This document shows positions 10,058 to 17,595 of a DNA stretch of 64,000 nt, piece after piece. A program made the translations under genes and the position numbers. The DNA comes from Streptomyces ardesiacus (GTDB taxonomy: Bacteria > Actinomycetota > Actinomycetes > Streptomycetales > Streptomycetaceae): positions 52,693-116,692 of the forward strand of contig NZ_BEWC01000014.1 in assembly GCF_003112575.1 (NCBI RefSeq), read 5' to 3'. The notes under the pieces were generated by a model. That model was not told the origin of the DNA. It searched no databases and was given only the letters and a program-made list of their open reading frames with translations. The stretch's first letter is position 1; the number at the start of each line of letters is the position of its first letter.

Positions 10058-10088
10058 CGACGAGGAACGAAAGGCTTAACGAGACGCC

Positions 10089-11006
10089 ATGCGCGCCCAG
10101 TTCGTAGTCTCGGAGATCGGTGTCGGTCTTCGCCGCAATCTCACGATGACCTTCGCGGTCATCGTCTCGGTCGCCCTGTCCCTGGCCCTGTTCGGCGGTT
10201 CGCTGCTGATGAGCGACCAGGTCAGCACCATGAAGGGCTACTGGTACGACAAGGTCAACGTCTCGGTCTTCCTCTGCAACAAGAGCGATGCCGAGTCCGA
10301 CCCCAACTGCGCCAAGGGCGCGGTGACCGAGGACCAGAAGAAGCAGATCATGGCCGACCTCGACGAGATGGCCGTCGTCGAGAAGGTGACGTACGAGTCG
10401 CAGGACGAGGCGTACAAGCACTACAAGGAGCAGTTCGGCGACTCGCCGCTGGCCAGCTCCCTCACCCCGGACCAGATGCAGGAGTCGTACCGGATCAAGC
10501 TGAAGGACCCGGAGAAGTACCAGGTCATCGCGACCGCCTTCGACGGCCGTGAGGGCGTGCAGTCCGTGCAGGACCAGAAGGGCATCCTGGACAACCTCTT
10601 CGGTCTCCTCAACGGCATGAACTGGGCGGCCCGCGCGGTGATGGCCCTGATGCTCGTCGTCGCCCTGATGCTGATCGTCAACACCGTGCGCGTCTCGGCG
10701 TTCAGCCGGCGCCGCGAGACCGGCATCATGCGTCTCGTGGGCGCCTCCGGCTTCTACATCCAGGCGCCGTTCATCATGGAGGCGGCGGTCGCCGGTCTGA
10801 TCGGCGGTGGTGTGGCCTGCGGATTCCTGGTGATCGCCAGGTACTTCATCATCGACCACGGACTCGCCCTGTCCGAGAAGCTGAACCTGATCAACTTCAT
10901 CGGCTGGGACGCCGTCCTGACGAAGCTGCCGCTCATCCTGGCCGTGAGCCTGCTGATGCCCGCGTTGGCGGCGTTCTTCGCGTTGCGCAAGTACCTGAAG
11001 GTGTGA
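10089..11006 (+). CDS. ftsX: Cell division permease-like protein FtsX
   Basis: 305 residues. The topology is that of FtsX: a cytoplasmic start (MRAQFVVSEIGVGLRRN), TM1, a large extracellular loop (about residues 48-175) containing the paired Cys of FLCNKSDAESDPNC, then three further membrane helices near 178-200, 225-250 and 275-298. FtsX carries no transport function as far as known; it transmits FtsE ATP hydrolysis to cell-wall hydrolases outside. The extracellular loop is the expected partner-binding part. Cotranscribed with ftsE. Confidence 0.97.
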   Translation: MRAQFVVSEIGVGLRRNLTMTFAVIVSVALSLALFGGSLLMSDQVSTMKGYWYDKVNVSVFLCNKSDAESDPNCAKGAVTEDQKKQIMADLDEMAVVEKVTYESQDEAYKHYKEQFGDSPLASSLTPDQMQESYRIKLKDPEKYQVIATAFDGREGVQSVQDQKGILDNLFGLLNGMNWAARAVMALMLVVALMLIVNTVRVSAFSRRRETGIMRLVGASGFYIQAPFIMEAAVAGLIGGGVACGFLVIARYFIIDHGLALSEKLNLINFIGWDAVLTKLPLILAVSLLMPALAAFFALRKYLKV

Positions 11007-11017
11007 CACATGCCAAG

Positions 11018-11049
11018 GGGGTCGTACGGTCGAGCGACCGTACGACCCC
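11018..11049 (+). terminator. Long perfect inverted repeat after ftsX
   Basis: 15-bp perfect arms (11018-11032 and 11035-11049) separated by only 2 nt, just past the ftsX stop. The position fits an ftsEX terminator; the near-palindromic form could also be a protein-binding site for the next gene. Confidence 0.7.
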
Positions 11050-11061
11050 TGTGCGTTGTCC

Positions 11062-11067
11062 TAGACT
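11062..11067 (+). promoter_or_regulatory. Probable -10 box (TAGACT) for a leaderless S41 protease transcript
   Basis: TAGACT ends 7 nt before the ATG at 11075, directly after the hairpin, and there is no ribosome-binding site. This supports starting the protease at 11075 rather than at the in-frame ATG that overlaps ftsX. Confidence 0.5.
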
Positions 11068-11074
11068 CACCGGC

Positions 11075-12274
11075 ATGTCAGGTCGTGCCCTGTTCTGTCA
11101 GCCCCGTCGCGCACGCCACGGGACCGCCCTGACCTTGGTGTTCGCCAGCGTGCTCGTCGCGGGCGCGGCCACCGGCTCGCTCCCCGGGACGGACCGCAAG
11201 TCCGACCCCGGAACGGCCCGTTCGACCGCCCAGGCCGGTCAGCAGGCCCGCCGGGACGACGTCGCCCGCGCGGCGGCCGAGGCCATGGCCGACGGCAAGT
11301 CCCCCGTGGAGGCCGCCGAACGCGCGGTCAGCCGCAGCGGCGACCGCTGGGGCGCCATCTACTCCCAGGGCGAGTACGAGGAGTTGGAGGACGCCCTCGA
11401 CGGCCAGTACACCGGCGTCGGGCTCTCCGCGCGCCGCGAACGGGACGGCCGGATCGAGGTGACCCGGGTGCGCTCCGGCTCGCCCGCCGCCGACGCCGGG
11501 ATCCGCGAGGGCGACCGGCTGCGCAGCGTCGACGGCGCGCGGGTCGACGGGCGGCCCGTCACCGAGGTCGTCGCCATACTCCGCGGCGACGGCGAGCACG
11601 AGCCCGCCGGCACCGCCGTCCGGCTGGGCCTGGAGCGCGGCACGCGCGCGTGGACCGAGACCGTCCGGCGCGCCCGGCTGTCCACGGACCCCGTGACCGT
11701 CCGCACGCTCGCCGGCGGCCTCACCGTCGTCAAGGTGACCTCCTTCACCAAGGGCGTCGGCACGCAGGTGCGCGAGGCCGCGGCCCGCGTGCCCCCTGGC
11801 GCCGGGGTCGTCCTCGACCTGCGCGGCAACTCCGGCGGCCTGGTCGCGGAGGCCGTCACCGCTGCCTCCGCCTTCCTCGACGGCGGCCTGGTCGCCACGT
11901 ACGACGTCGACGGCGACCAGCGGGCCCTGCACGCCGAACCCGGCGGCGACACCGCCAGGCCCCTGGTCGCGCTCGTCGACGGCGGCACGATGAGCGCGGC
12001 CGAGCTTCTCACCGGGGCACTCCAGGACCGCGGCCGGGCGGTCGTCCTGGGCTCCCGCACCTTCGGCAAGGGCTCGGTGCAGATGCCGAGCCGGCTGCCC
12101 GACGGCTCCGTGGCCGAGCTGACCGTCGGCCATTACCGCACCCCCTCCGGCCGCGGCGTCGACGGCAGGGGCATCACGCCCGACCTGGAGGTCGATCCGG
12201 CCGACCCGGCCGCCCTGGAACGGGCCCGGACCGTGCTGAGCGGCCTGGGGCGCGAGGCGGACGGCCCCGCGTAA
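11075..12274 (+). CDS. S41-family carboxy-terminal processing protease with PDZ domain
   Basis: 399 residues. An N-terminal signal or anchor helix (about 20-40) is followed by a helical region, a PDZ domain (about 110-190, YTGVGLSA...GSPAADAGIREGDRL), and the S41 catalytic domain with DLRGNSGG, nucleophile Ser307 in GTMSAAE and Lys332 in TFGKGS. These enzymes sit outside the membrane and trim C-termini of exported proteins by a Ser/Lys dyad. It lies between ftsX and smpB but is separated from ftsX by a hairpin and has its own -10-like box, so linkage to division is not implied. Family sure; substrate unknown. Confidence 0.93.
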   Translation: MSGRALFCQPRRARHGTALTLVFASVLVAGAATGSLPGTDRKSDPGTARSTAQAGQQARRDDVARAAAEAMADGKSPVEAAERAVSRSGDRWGAIYSQGEYEELEDALDGQYTGVGLSARRERDGRIEVTRVRSGSPAADAGIREGDRLRSVDGARVDGRPVTEVVAILRGDGEHEPAGTAVRLGLERGTRAWTETVRRARLSTDPVTVRTLAGGLTVVKVTSFTKGVGTQVREAAARVPPGAGVVLDLRGNSGGLVAEAVTAASAFLDGGLVATYDVDGDQRALHAEPGGDTARPLVALVDGGTMSAAELLTGALQDRGRAVVLGSRTFGKGSVQMPSRLPDGSVAELTVGHYRTPSGRGVDGRGITPDLEVDPADPAALERARTVLSGLGREADGPA

Positions 12275-12320
12275 TCGGCTTTCCGCCAGGCCCCTCCGTA
12301 GTGCCAAAATGGACCGCACT

Positions 12321-12800
12321 ATGGCTAAGGAAAAAGGGCGCAAGCTGATCGCGCAGAACAAGAAGGCGCGGCACGACTACCAGATCCTCGACACCTACGA
12401 GGCCGGCCTCGTGCTGTCCGGTACCGAGGTGAAGTCGCTGCGCCAGGGGCGGGCCTCACTGGTGGACGGCTTCGTGCAGCTGGACGGACACGAGGCGTGG
12501 CTGCACAACGTGCACGTGCCGGAGTACAGCCAGGGCACCTGGACCAACCACAGCGCACGGCGCAAGCGGAAGCTGCTGCTGCACCGCGTGGAGATCGACA
12601 AGCTGGAGTCGAAGTCCCAGGAGACCGGTCACACGATCGTGCCCCTGGCGCTCTACTTCAAGGACGGCCGGGCCAAGGTCGAGATCGCGCTGGCACGCGG
12701 CAAGAAGGAGTACGACAAGCGGCAGACCCTCCGGGAGAAGCAGGACCGGCGCGAGGCGGAGCGGACGATCTCGGCGATCCGGCGCAAGCAGCGGGCCTGA
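12321..12800 (+). CDS. smpB: SsrA-binding protein SmpB
   Basis: 159 residues from ATG at 12321, giving the usual MAKEKGRKLIAQNKKARHDY opening; an ATG 12 nt earlier is possible. SmpB binds tmRNA and places it in the A site of stalled ribosomes. Conserved parts include SGTEVKSLRQGRASLVDGF and a basic C-terminal tail (KKEYDKRQTLREKQDRREAERT) that reads the empty mRNA channel. tmRNA lies 103 bp downstream on the same strand, the common arrangement for this pair. Confidence 0.98.
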   Translation: MAKEKGRKLIAQNKKARHDYQILDTYEAGLVLSGTEVKSLRQGRASLVDGFVQLDGHEAWLHNVHVPEYSQGTWTNHSARRKRKLLLHRVEIDKLESKSQETGHTIVPLALYFKDGRAKVEIALARGKKEYDKRQTLREKQDRREAERTISAIRRKQRA

Positions 12801-12903
12801 GGCGCGGGAATAGGCTGGCACGCGTGCGTGTTGGTCACGTACGATGGCACCTGCACCTCACAGCGGGTGCGCGCCCTCTTCGGAGGGTTTGAAAAATCAA
12901 CAT

Positions 12904-13300
12904 GGGGATGATCGGTTTCGACAGCGGCTGTCGAAGCAGGGGAAGCGTGTCGAGGAAGCGGCCATGATCTCGTAAACCACAGGCCGAAAAAAATAATCGC
13001 CAACACCAAGCGCGATTCCTCCCAGCAGGCCTTCGCCCTCGCTGCCTGATCTCAGGTAGCAGAGCGAGCCTCCTATTAAGGGAGTGTCAGCCCGGGGCTG
13101 TTCCCGACCCGGATCCTGGCATCAGCTAGGGGACTAAACCTTGATCCCGGTCACGGGGTGAAGAGGGAAACCAAACAGTGACTGAGCCCGTCGGAGACTT
13201 GTCCGCGTGATCTCCGGGGCCGAGAAAAGCGAAGCGGACTGCACACGGAGAAGCCCTGGTTCCGCACCGTTGGACGCGGGTTCGATTCCCGCCATCTCCA
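12904..13300 (+). ncRNA. ssrA: tmRNA (trans-translation RNA)
   Basis: The 5' end GGGGATG pairs with CATCTCC at the 3' end to form the tRNA-like acceptor stem, and a T-arm (GGTTCGATTCC type) precedes it; CCA is not encoded. The tag reading frame at 12999-13049 encodes ANTKRDSSQQAFALAA and then TGA, the known Streptomyces degradation tag. Ends are set from the acceptor pairing, with the discriminator A at 13300. Several ORFs that can be drawn across this RNA are artefacts. It acts with SmpB to free stalled ribosomes. Confidence 0.97.
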
Positions 13301-13310
13301 CATTCCCAGG

Positions 13311-13354
13311 ACCCCCTGGGGTCGCCGGACACACTTCCGGTGGCCCCAGGGGGT
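13311..13354 (+). terminator. tmRNA terminator
   Basis: Two nested stems (11-bp ACCCCCTGGGG with its partner near 13344-13354, and an inner CCGG/CCGG) followed by TTT. It may work in both directions, since the MFS gene ends at 13363 from the other side. Confidence 0.85.
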
Positions 13355-13362
13355 TTCCGCGT

Positions 13363-14658
13363 TCAAGCGGACTGGCGCGTGGGAAGCAGGGCGAGGAGCA
13401 GGGCCAGTGCCGCCGCCGTGACCGGAATGCCGTAGGCGGCGGTGGGGGAGACGTGCTCCACCGTCCAGCCGCCCGCCGCGCTGCCGCAGGCGATGCCGCC
13501 GAGCAGGCCGGTCACCGCGAGGGTCATGCCCTCGTTCAGCCGGCCCTCCGGGGTGCGGTGCTGGACCAGGGTCATCGTGGTCACCATCGTCGGCGCCGTC
13601 GCCATGCCGCCGATCAGCAGCGTGAGCGCGAGCAGGGGCAGCGAGCCGCCGAGGGAGGCCGCGAGCAGGGGCAGGACCAGCAGGGCCGTCATCGCGGCCA
13701 CGCACCACGGCAGGCGGCGCTCGGCCGGACCGGCCGGCTTGAGCGCGCCGTAGAGCAGGCCCGCCGCGCAGGAACCGGCCGCCTGGAGGGCGAGGACCGC
13801 ACCGGCCGCCGCGCGGTGGCCCTCCGCGTCCGCGAACGCGATCGTCACGACCTCCATCGAGCCGAAGATCCCGCCCATCGCCAGGCACACCACCAGCAGC
13901 GGCGGGATGCCCGGGACCCGGAAGGGCGCCTTGGCCGTCGGGCGCGGGCGGGCCGGGGGCTCGGTCGCACGCTGGGCGGCGAACAGCAGCATGCCGCTCA
14001 CCAGCAGCACCACGGCCACGAGCGTGCCCGCCTCGGGGAACAGCGCCGTGCACAGGAGCGCCGCGAGGACCGGGCCGAGCATGTAGCACAGCTCGTCCGT
14101 GGCCTGCTCGAAGGAGTTCGCGGTGTGCAGCGCGTCGGCGTCCCCCTCCAGCAGGTACGCCCAGCGGGCACGGGCCATGCCGCCGGTGTTGGGTGTCGTC
14201 GCGGTGGCGGCGTACGCGGCGAACAGGGTCCAGGCGGGCGCCCCGTACCGCACGCACAGCAGCAGGGCGACGGAGCCCAGCGCGGCGAACAGGGCGGCGG
14301 GCACGGCCACCCGGGCCTGGCCGAACCGGTCCACGAGCCGTGCGGTCCACGGGGCGACCAGCGCCGTGGCCGCCAGTCCCGTCGCGGTGACGGCGCCGGC
14401 GAGGGCGTACGAACCGCGGGTGCCGGCGATCATCACGACCGCGCTCACGCTGAACATGCCCTGCGGCAGCCGGGCGATCAGGTTCCCGGCGGTGAAGCCC
14501 CGGGCGCCGGGCGTGGACAGGAGGCGCCGGTAGGGGCCCGGCGGCCGGTGCCGGGTGCGGGGGCGGAAGTCGGCCGCGACCACGGTGTCGGCGGTGACGG
14601 CCAGGAAGGGGGCGGGCGGAGCCGGGCGGGAGCGGCGCGCGGGGGTCGGTTGCGGCAT
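13363..14658 (-). CDS. MFS transporter (probable exporter)
   Basis: 431 residues with about 12 hydrophobic segments starting near residue 55 (GNLIARLPQGMFSVSAVVMIAG). The MFS loop 2-3 motif appears as APWTARLVDRFGQ. The first 45 residues are hydrophilic and Pro/Arg-rich, longer than usual, so an internal start is possible. The gene is divergent from a LysR regulator with an 83-bp gap, a common layout for a regulated efflux or uptake system. The substrate cannot be told from sequence. Confidence 0.85.
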   Translation of the reverse strand: MPQPTPARRSRPAPPAPFLAVTADTVVAADFRPRTRHRPPGPYRRLLSTPGARGFTAGNLIARLPQGMFSVSAVVMIAGTRGSYALAGAVTATGLAATALVAPWTARLVDRFGQARVAVPAALFAALGSVALLLCVRYGAPAWTLFAAYAATATTPNTGGMARARWAYLLEGDADALHTANSFEQATDELCYMLGPVLAALLCTALFPEAGTLVAVVLLVSGMLLFAAQRATEPPARPRPTAKAPFRVPGIPPLLVVCLAMGGIFGSMEVVTIAFADAEGHRAAAGAVLALQAAGSCAAGLLYGALKPAGPAERRLPWCVAAMTALLVLPLLAASLGGSLPLLALTLLIGGMATAPTMVTTMTLVQHRTPEGRLNEGMTLAVTGLLGGIACGSAAGGWTVEHVSPTAAYGIPVTAAALALLLALLPTRQSA

Positions 14659-14706
14659 GGGACCACCGTCGCCCCGGGGCGATCACGGGGTCCAACACCT
14701 TCTCCG

Positions 14707-14735
14707 TGGCCATTCACGCAGCCCCGTTGTAAATT
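14707..14735 (+). promoter_or_regulatory. Candidate promoter of the LysR gene in the divergent spacer
   Basis: TGGCCA (14707-14712) and TAAATT (14730-14735) are 17 bp apart; the -10 ends 6 nt before the GTG at 14742, predicting a leaderless message. The spacer to the divergent MFS gene is only 83 bp, so a LysR protein bound here would affect both genes. Confidence 0.5.
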
Positions 14736-14741
14736 CACCGG

Positions 14742-15713
14742 GTGTCCGCACCCACCCACCTCGACCCCCGCCTCCTGCGCGCGTTCGTCGCCGTCGCCGA
14801 GGAGCTGCACTTCACCCGAGCCGCCGCCCGTCTCTACGTCGCCCAGCAGGCGCTCAGCAGGGATGTGCGGCGCCTGGAGCGGGAGTTGGGAGCCGAGCTG
14901 TTCGTCCGCACCACCCGGCAGGTGACGCCGACGGCCGACGGCGAGCGGCTGCTGCCCTACGCCCGCCGGGTCCTCCAGGCGCAGGACGACCTGCTCGCCG
15001 CCTTCGGGCAGGCCCGCCCGCTGCTGGTCGACCTCAACTCCCCGGGGCTGGCGACCGGCCGCGTCGTCCTGGAACGGGCGCGTTCGCTCGCTCCCGAGCA
15101 GGAGCTGATGGCCCGTTACGAGAGCGGGCTGACCCACGCCGCCGGTGAACTGGTCGCGGGCCGGCTCGACGCCTCCTTCGGCCGGTTCGCGGGGCTGCCC
15201 GCGGTGCTGCGGGCGGGGCTCCGCCACCAGCCGGTGCGCTGCGAGCCCATGGCGGTCGTCCTGCCCGAGGACCATCCGCTGGCCCGGCTGACGGAGGTGC
15301 CGCTGTCCGCGCTGGCCGGGGAGAGCGTGTACGCCGGGGCCGGCAACCCGCGCACACCGGAGTGGACCGATCTGGCGCACCGCCTGTTCGAGGGGCGCGG
15401 CATCCGTGTGGCGCCCCCCGTGCCGCTGGCCGTCGGCGAGGAGGAGTTCCAGCGCATCATGGACAAGACGCGCAATCCGGTCCTCGCCGTGCGGAGCTTT
15501 CCGGCCATGCCCTCGACCGTGGTGCGCCCGCTCGTCGGCCCCGTGCCGCTGTCGCCGGTGTCACTTGTCTGGCGAAAAGGGCTCGTGCACCCCGCGCTCG
15601 ACGCGCTGCGCCGGGCGGCGTCCCAGGTCGCGACCGAAAAGGGTTGGCTCGCAGTCCCTGACGGGAGCTGGATTCCGGCCGCCGACGCCGCTGTGATGTC
15701 CGTCCACAAGTGA
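14742..15713 (+). CDS. LysR-family transcriptional regulator
   Basis: 323 residues. The N-terminal winged helix-turn-helix (residues 8-66: LLRAFVAVAEELHFTRAAARLYVAQQALSRDVRRLE, given here for its classical LysR spacing) is followed by a co-inducer domain. A GTG start fits the domain exactly. It probably represses or activates itself and the divergent MFS gene. The inducer is unknown. The effector domain keeps the usual length. Confidence 0.93.
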   Translation: MSAPTHLDPRLLRAFVAVAEELHFTRAAARLYVAQQALSRDVRRLERELGAELFVRTTRQVTPTADGERLLPYARRVLQAQDDLLAAFGQARPLLVDLNSPGLATGRVVLERARSLAPEQELMARYESGLTHAAGELVAGRLDASFGRFAGLPAVLRAGLRHQPVRCEPMAVVLPEDHPLARLTEVPLSALAGESVYAGAGNPRTPEWTDLAHRLFEGRGIRVAPPVPLAVGEEEFQRIMDKTRNPVLAVRSFPAMPSTVVRPLVGPVPLSPVSLVWRKGLVHPALDALRRAASQVATEKGWLAVPDGSWIPAADAAVMSVHK

Positions 15714-15870
15714 CACGCGGGAACCACACATCCTCCGCGTGCGCTACATTCTTTGCCTGAGCACGGTGTGATACAGGGGGCGCTCGGACCTGGTGGGGGC
15801 CGGTTCGGCCGACGCGTGCTCGGAGTCGTGTGCGCGCCCGGACGTATCCCTTGGGGGGAAGTGCGCGCGC

Positions 15871-17595
15871 GTGAAGAACTGGCAAAAAGACGCCCAACCG
15901 GAGTGGCCGCCCGAGGCCGAGGCCGGGTCCGGGGCTCGTGATCTCTCGGAGGCAGGACGACATGCTGACGCCACCGAGGTGTTGCCGGCGGCCCGGGCCT
16001 TCCTGCCGGCCGGGGGGTCCCCGGTGAGCGCGCGGGAGCCCCGCGGGGCCGACGGATACACCGGGCCCGATTCCGCCCCCGCCACCACCCCTTCCACCCC
16101 TTATGCCCCTCCCGCCCCTTCTGTCGGTTCCGGTGGGTTCGCCGGATCCGCGTCGGGTCCGGGGTGGTTCGGGGAATCCGGCGACAGCCCGCACGCCGGC
16201 GCGGGCCCCGCGGCCGACCGGACGCAGATCCCGGGTGCCCGAATAGGCGGCCACCGCCGCCGAGTTGCGGGCCCGGACCCGTCGGCCCCGGGCCGCATAA
16301 CCTGGGGCACCACCAGCCCGTCCGGGACGAACCCCGGAAACGCCGCCCCGCACCACGCCCCGGACGCCGCCACCCCGAGGGCCGCCGCCTTCGACAGGGC
16401 CCCGTACGCCCCGGCGTCGGGTCCCGCCCACGGCACCCACTCGGATCCCGACCGGACGGACGTCCTCCCGTCGGCCGGTCCCACCCGCGCCTTCCCCGCA
16501 GCCTCGCCCGTGACCGGCCCCGCCGCCCCGAGGGCCGCCGCCTTCGACAGGGCCCCGTATGCCGCTCCGGCGTCGGGTTCGGTCCAGGGCGTCCACTCGG
16601 ATCCCGACCGGACGGACGTCCTCCCGTCGGCCGGTCCCACCCGGGGCTTCCCCGCGGCCTCGCCCTCCCCCGCGACCGCACCCCCGCCCGGCCCCGCCAC
16701 CGCCGTGCTCCGCGACCCCTGGCAGGAACTGCCGGACGCGGAGGGCGAAGAAGGCGCCGGCGCGGGTGCCGCCGATCACACCCACGACCCGCACGAGGTC
16801 ACGGTCCAGCTCGACGCCGTCCAGCTCGGCGAGGGCCAACTCCTGCGCGCCGAGCGCGGGCACCGCAAGAGCCGCGCGGAACCGTCGGAAGGCCCCGTCT
16901 TCGTCGACGCCTCGGGCCGCCGCAGCCGCCTCTACCGCCGCCTCGGCATCCTCGTCGGCATCGCCTGCGCGGTCTACGCCGTCGTCATCGTCTCCACACT
17001 GCTCTCCGGCAACTCCGACGCGCCCTGGATGCCCGTACCGGGCCAGGAGGAGGGCGCACCGGCCGGACAGGTCGACACCACCCCGCTGCCCTCGCAGCCT
17101 GCGCAGCCCTCCGGCACCGGCGGCACCGCTCCGCAGACCAGCCCCTCGGCCGGCACCGGCACGGCGACCGAGCCCGGGGGCCAGGCACCCGCCTCCGGTG
17201 GGTCCGGCGTCGTCGACGGCACCGCACGGCAGCCCGGCACGAGCAGCGGCCCGCAGTCCTCGGCGTCCGGTGCCGGCGGGAACCCGGGCGGGTCGGGCGT
17301 GACCGGCCCCGACCCGGCCCAGTCGACGCAGGCGTCGACGCCCCCCGTCACGGACCCGTCGACCCCGGCGGGCGGCGGCGACACCCCCGCCGAGCCGACC
17401 GGACCCACCGACGGCCCCAGCACGGGCACCGACCCGGGTGAGGGCGGCACCAACCCCAACGGCGCGGGCGGCCCGGACCCCGTCGCCGGTCCGGCCGGCG
17501 CACCCGTCGTGGTCGCCGGTCCGGCGGGCACCGCCGCGTCCTCCTCCTCCGACTCTTCCGCCTCCCTTTCCCTGTCCCCGGAGAACACCCTCTGA
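15871..17595 (+). CDS. Disordered single-pass membrane protein of the mat-type glycan locus
   Basis: 574 residues from GTG, chosen because GGGGGGAA lies 10 nt upstream; earlier in-frame codons have no support. About 340 residues of Pro/Ala/Ser/Asp-rich cytoplasmic sequence lead to one membrane helix (about 358-378, LGILVGIACAVYAVVIVSTLL) and then an extracellular Ser/Thr/Pro/Gly-rich tail of about 190 residues. It contains a duplicated 44-residue module (separate entry). Its stop overlaps the start of the deacetylase/glycosyltransferase gene by 1 nt, so translation is coupled and a role in the same surface-polymer system is likely. It may correspond to matA of S. lividans, but I assign this from position only. 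Confidence 0.75.
   Translation: MKNWQKDAQPEWPPEAEAGSGARDLSEAGRHADATEVLPAARAFLPAGGSPVSAREPRGADGYTGPDSAPATTPSTPYAPPAPSVGSGGFAGSASGPGWFGESGDSPHAGAGPAADRTQIPGARIGGHRRRVAGPDPSAPGRITWGTTSPSGTNPGNAAPHHAPDAATPRAAAFDRAPYAPASGPAHGTHSDPDRTDVLPSAGPTRAFPAASPVTGPAAPRAAAFDRAPYAAPASGSVQGVHSDPDRTDVLPSAGPTRGFPAASPSPATAPPPGPATAVLRDPWQELPDAEGEEGAGAGAADHTHDPHEVTVQLDAVQLGEGQLLRAERGHRKSRAEPSEGPVFVDASGRRSRLYRRLGILVGIACAVYAVVIVSTLLSGNSDAPWMPVPGQEEGAPAGQVDTTPLPSQPAQPSGTGGTAPQTSPSAGTGTATEPGGQAPASGGSGVVDGTARQPGTSSGPQSSASGAGGNPGGSGVTGPDPAQSTQASTPPVTDPSTPAGGGDTPAEPTGPTDGPSTGTDPGEGGTNPNGAGGPDPVAGPAGAPVVVAGPAGTAASSSSDSSASLSLSPENTL
16378..16665 (+). repeat. Duplicated ~133-bp coding module
   Basis: Copies at 16378-16509 and 16531-16665 are nearly identical, differing by one inserted codon and a few substitutions; they encode RAAAFDRAPYA...HSDPDRTDVLPSAGPTR twice (residues about 170-213 and 221-265). 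High nucleotide identity points to a recent in-frame duplication. Confidence 0.9.

Noticed and set aside
13126..13334. Open reading frames on the minus strand over the tmRNA 3' part
   Set aside because: They lie inside the tRNA-like domain of ssrA, whose pairing and tag frame are clear; no family features.
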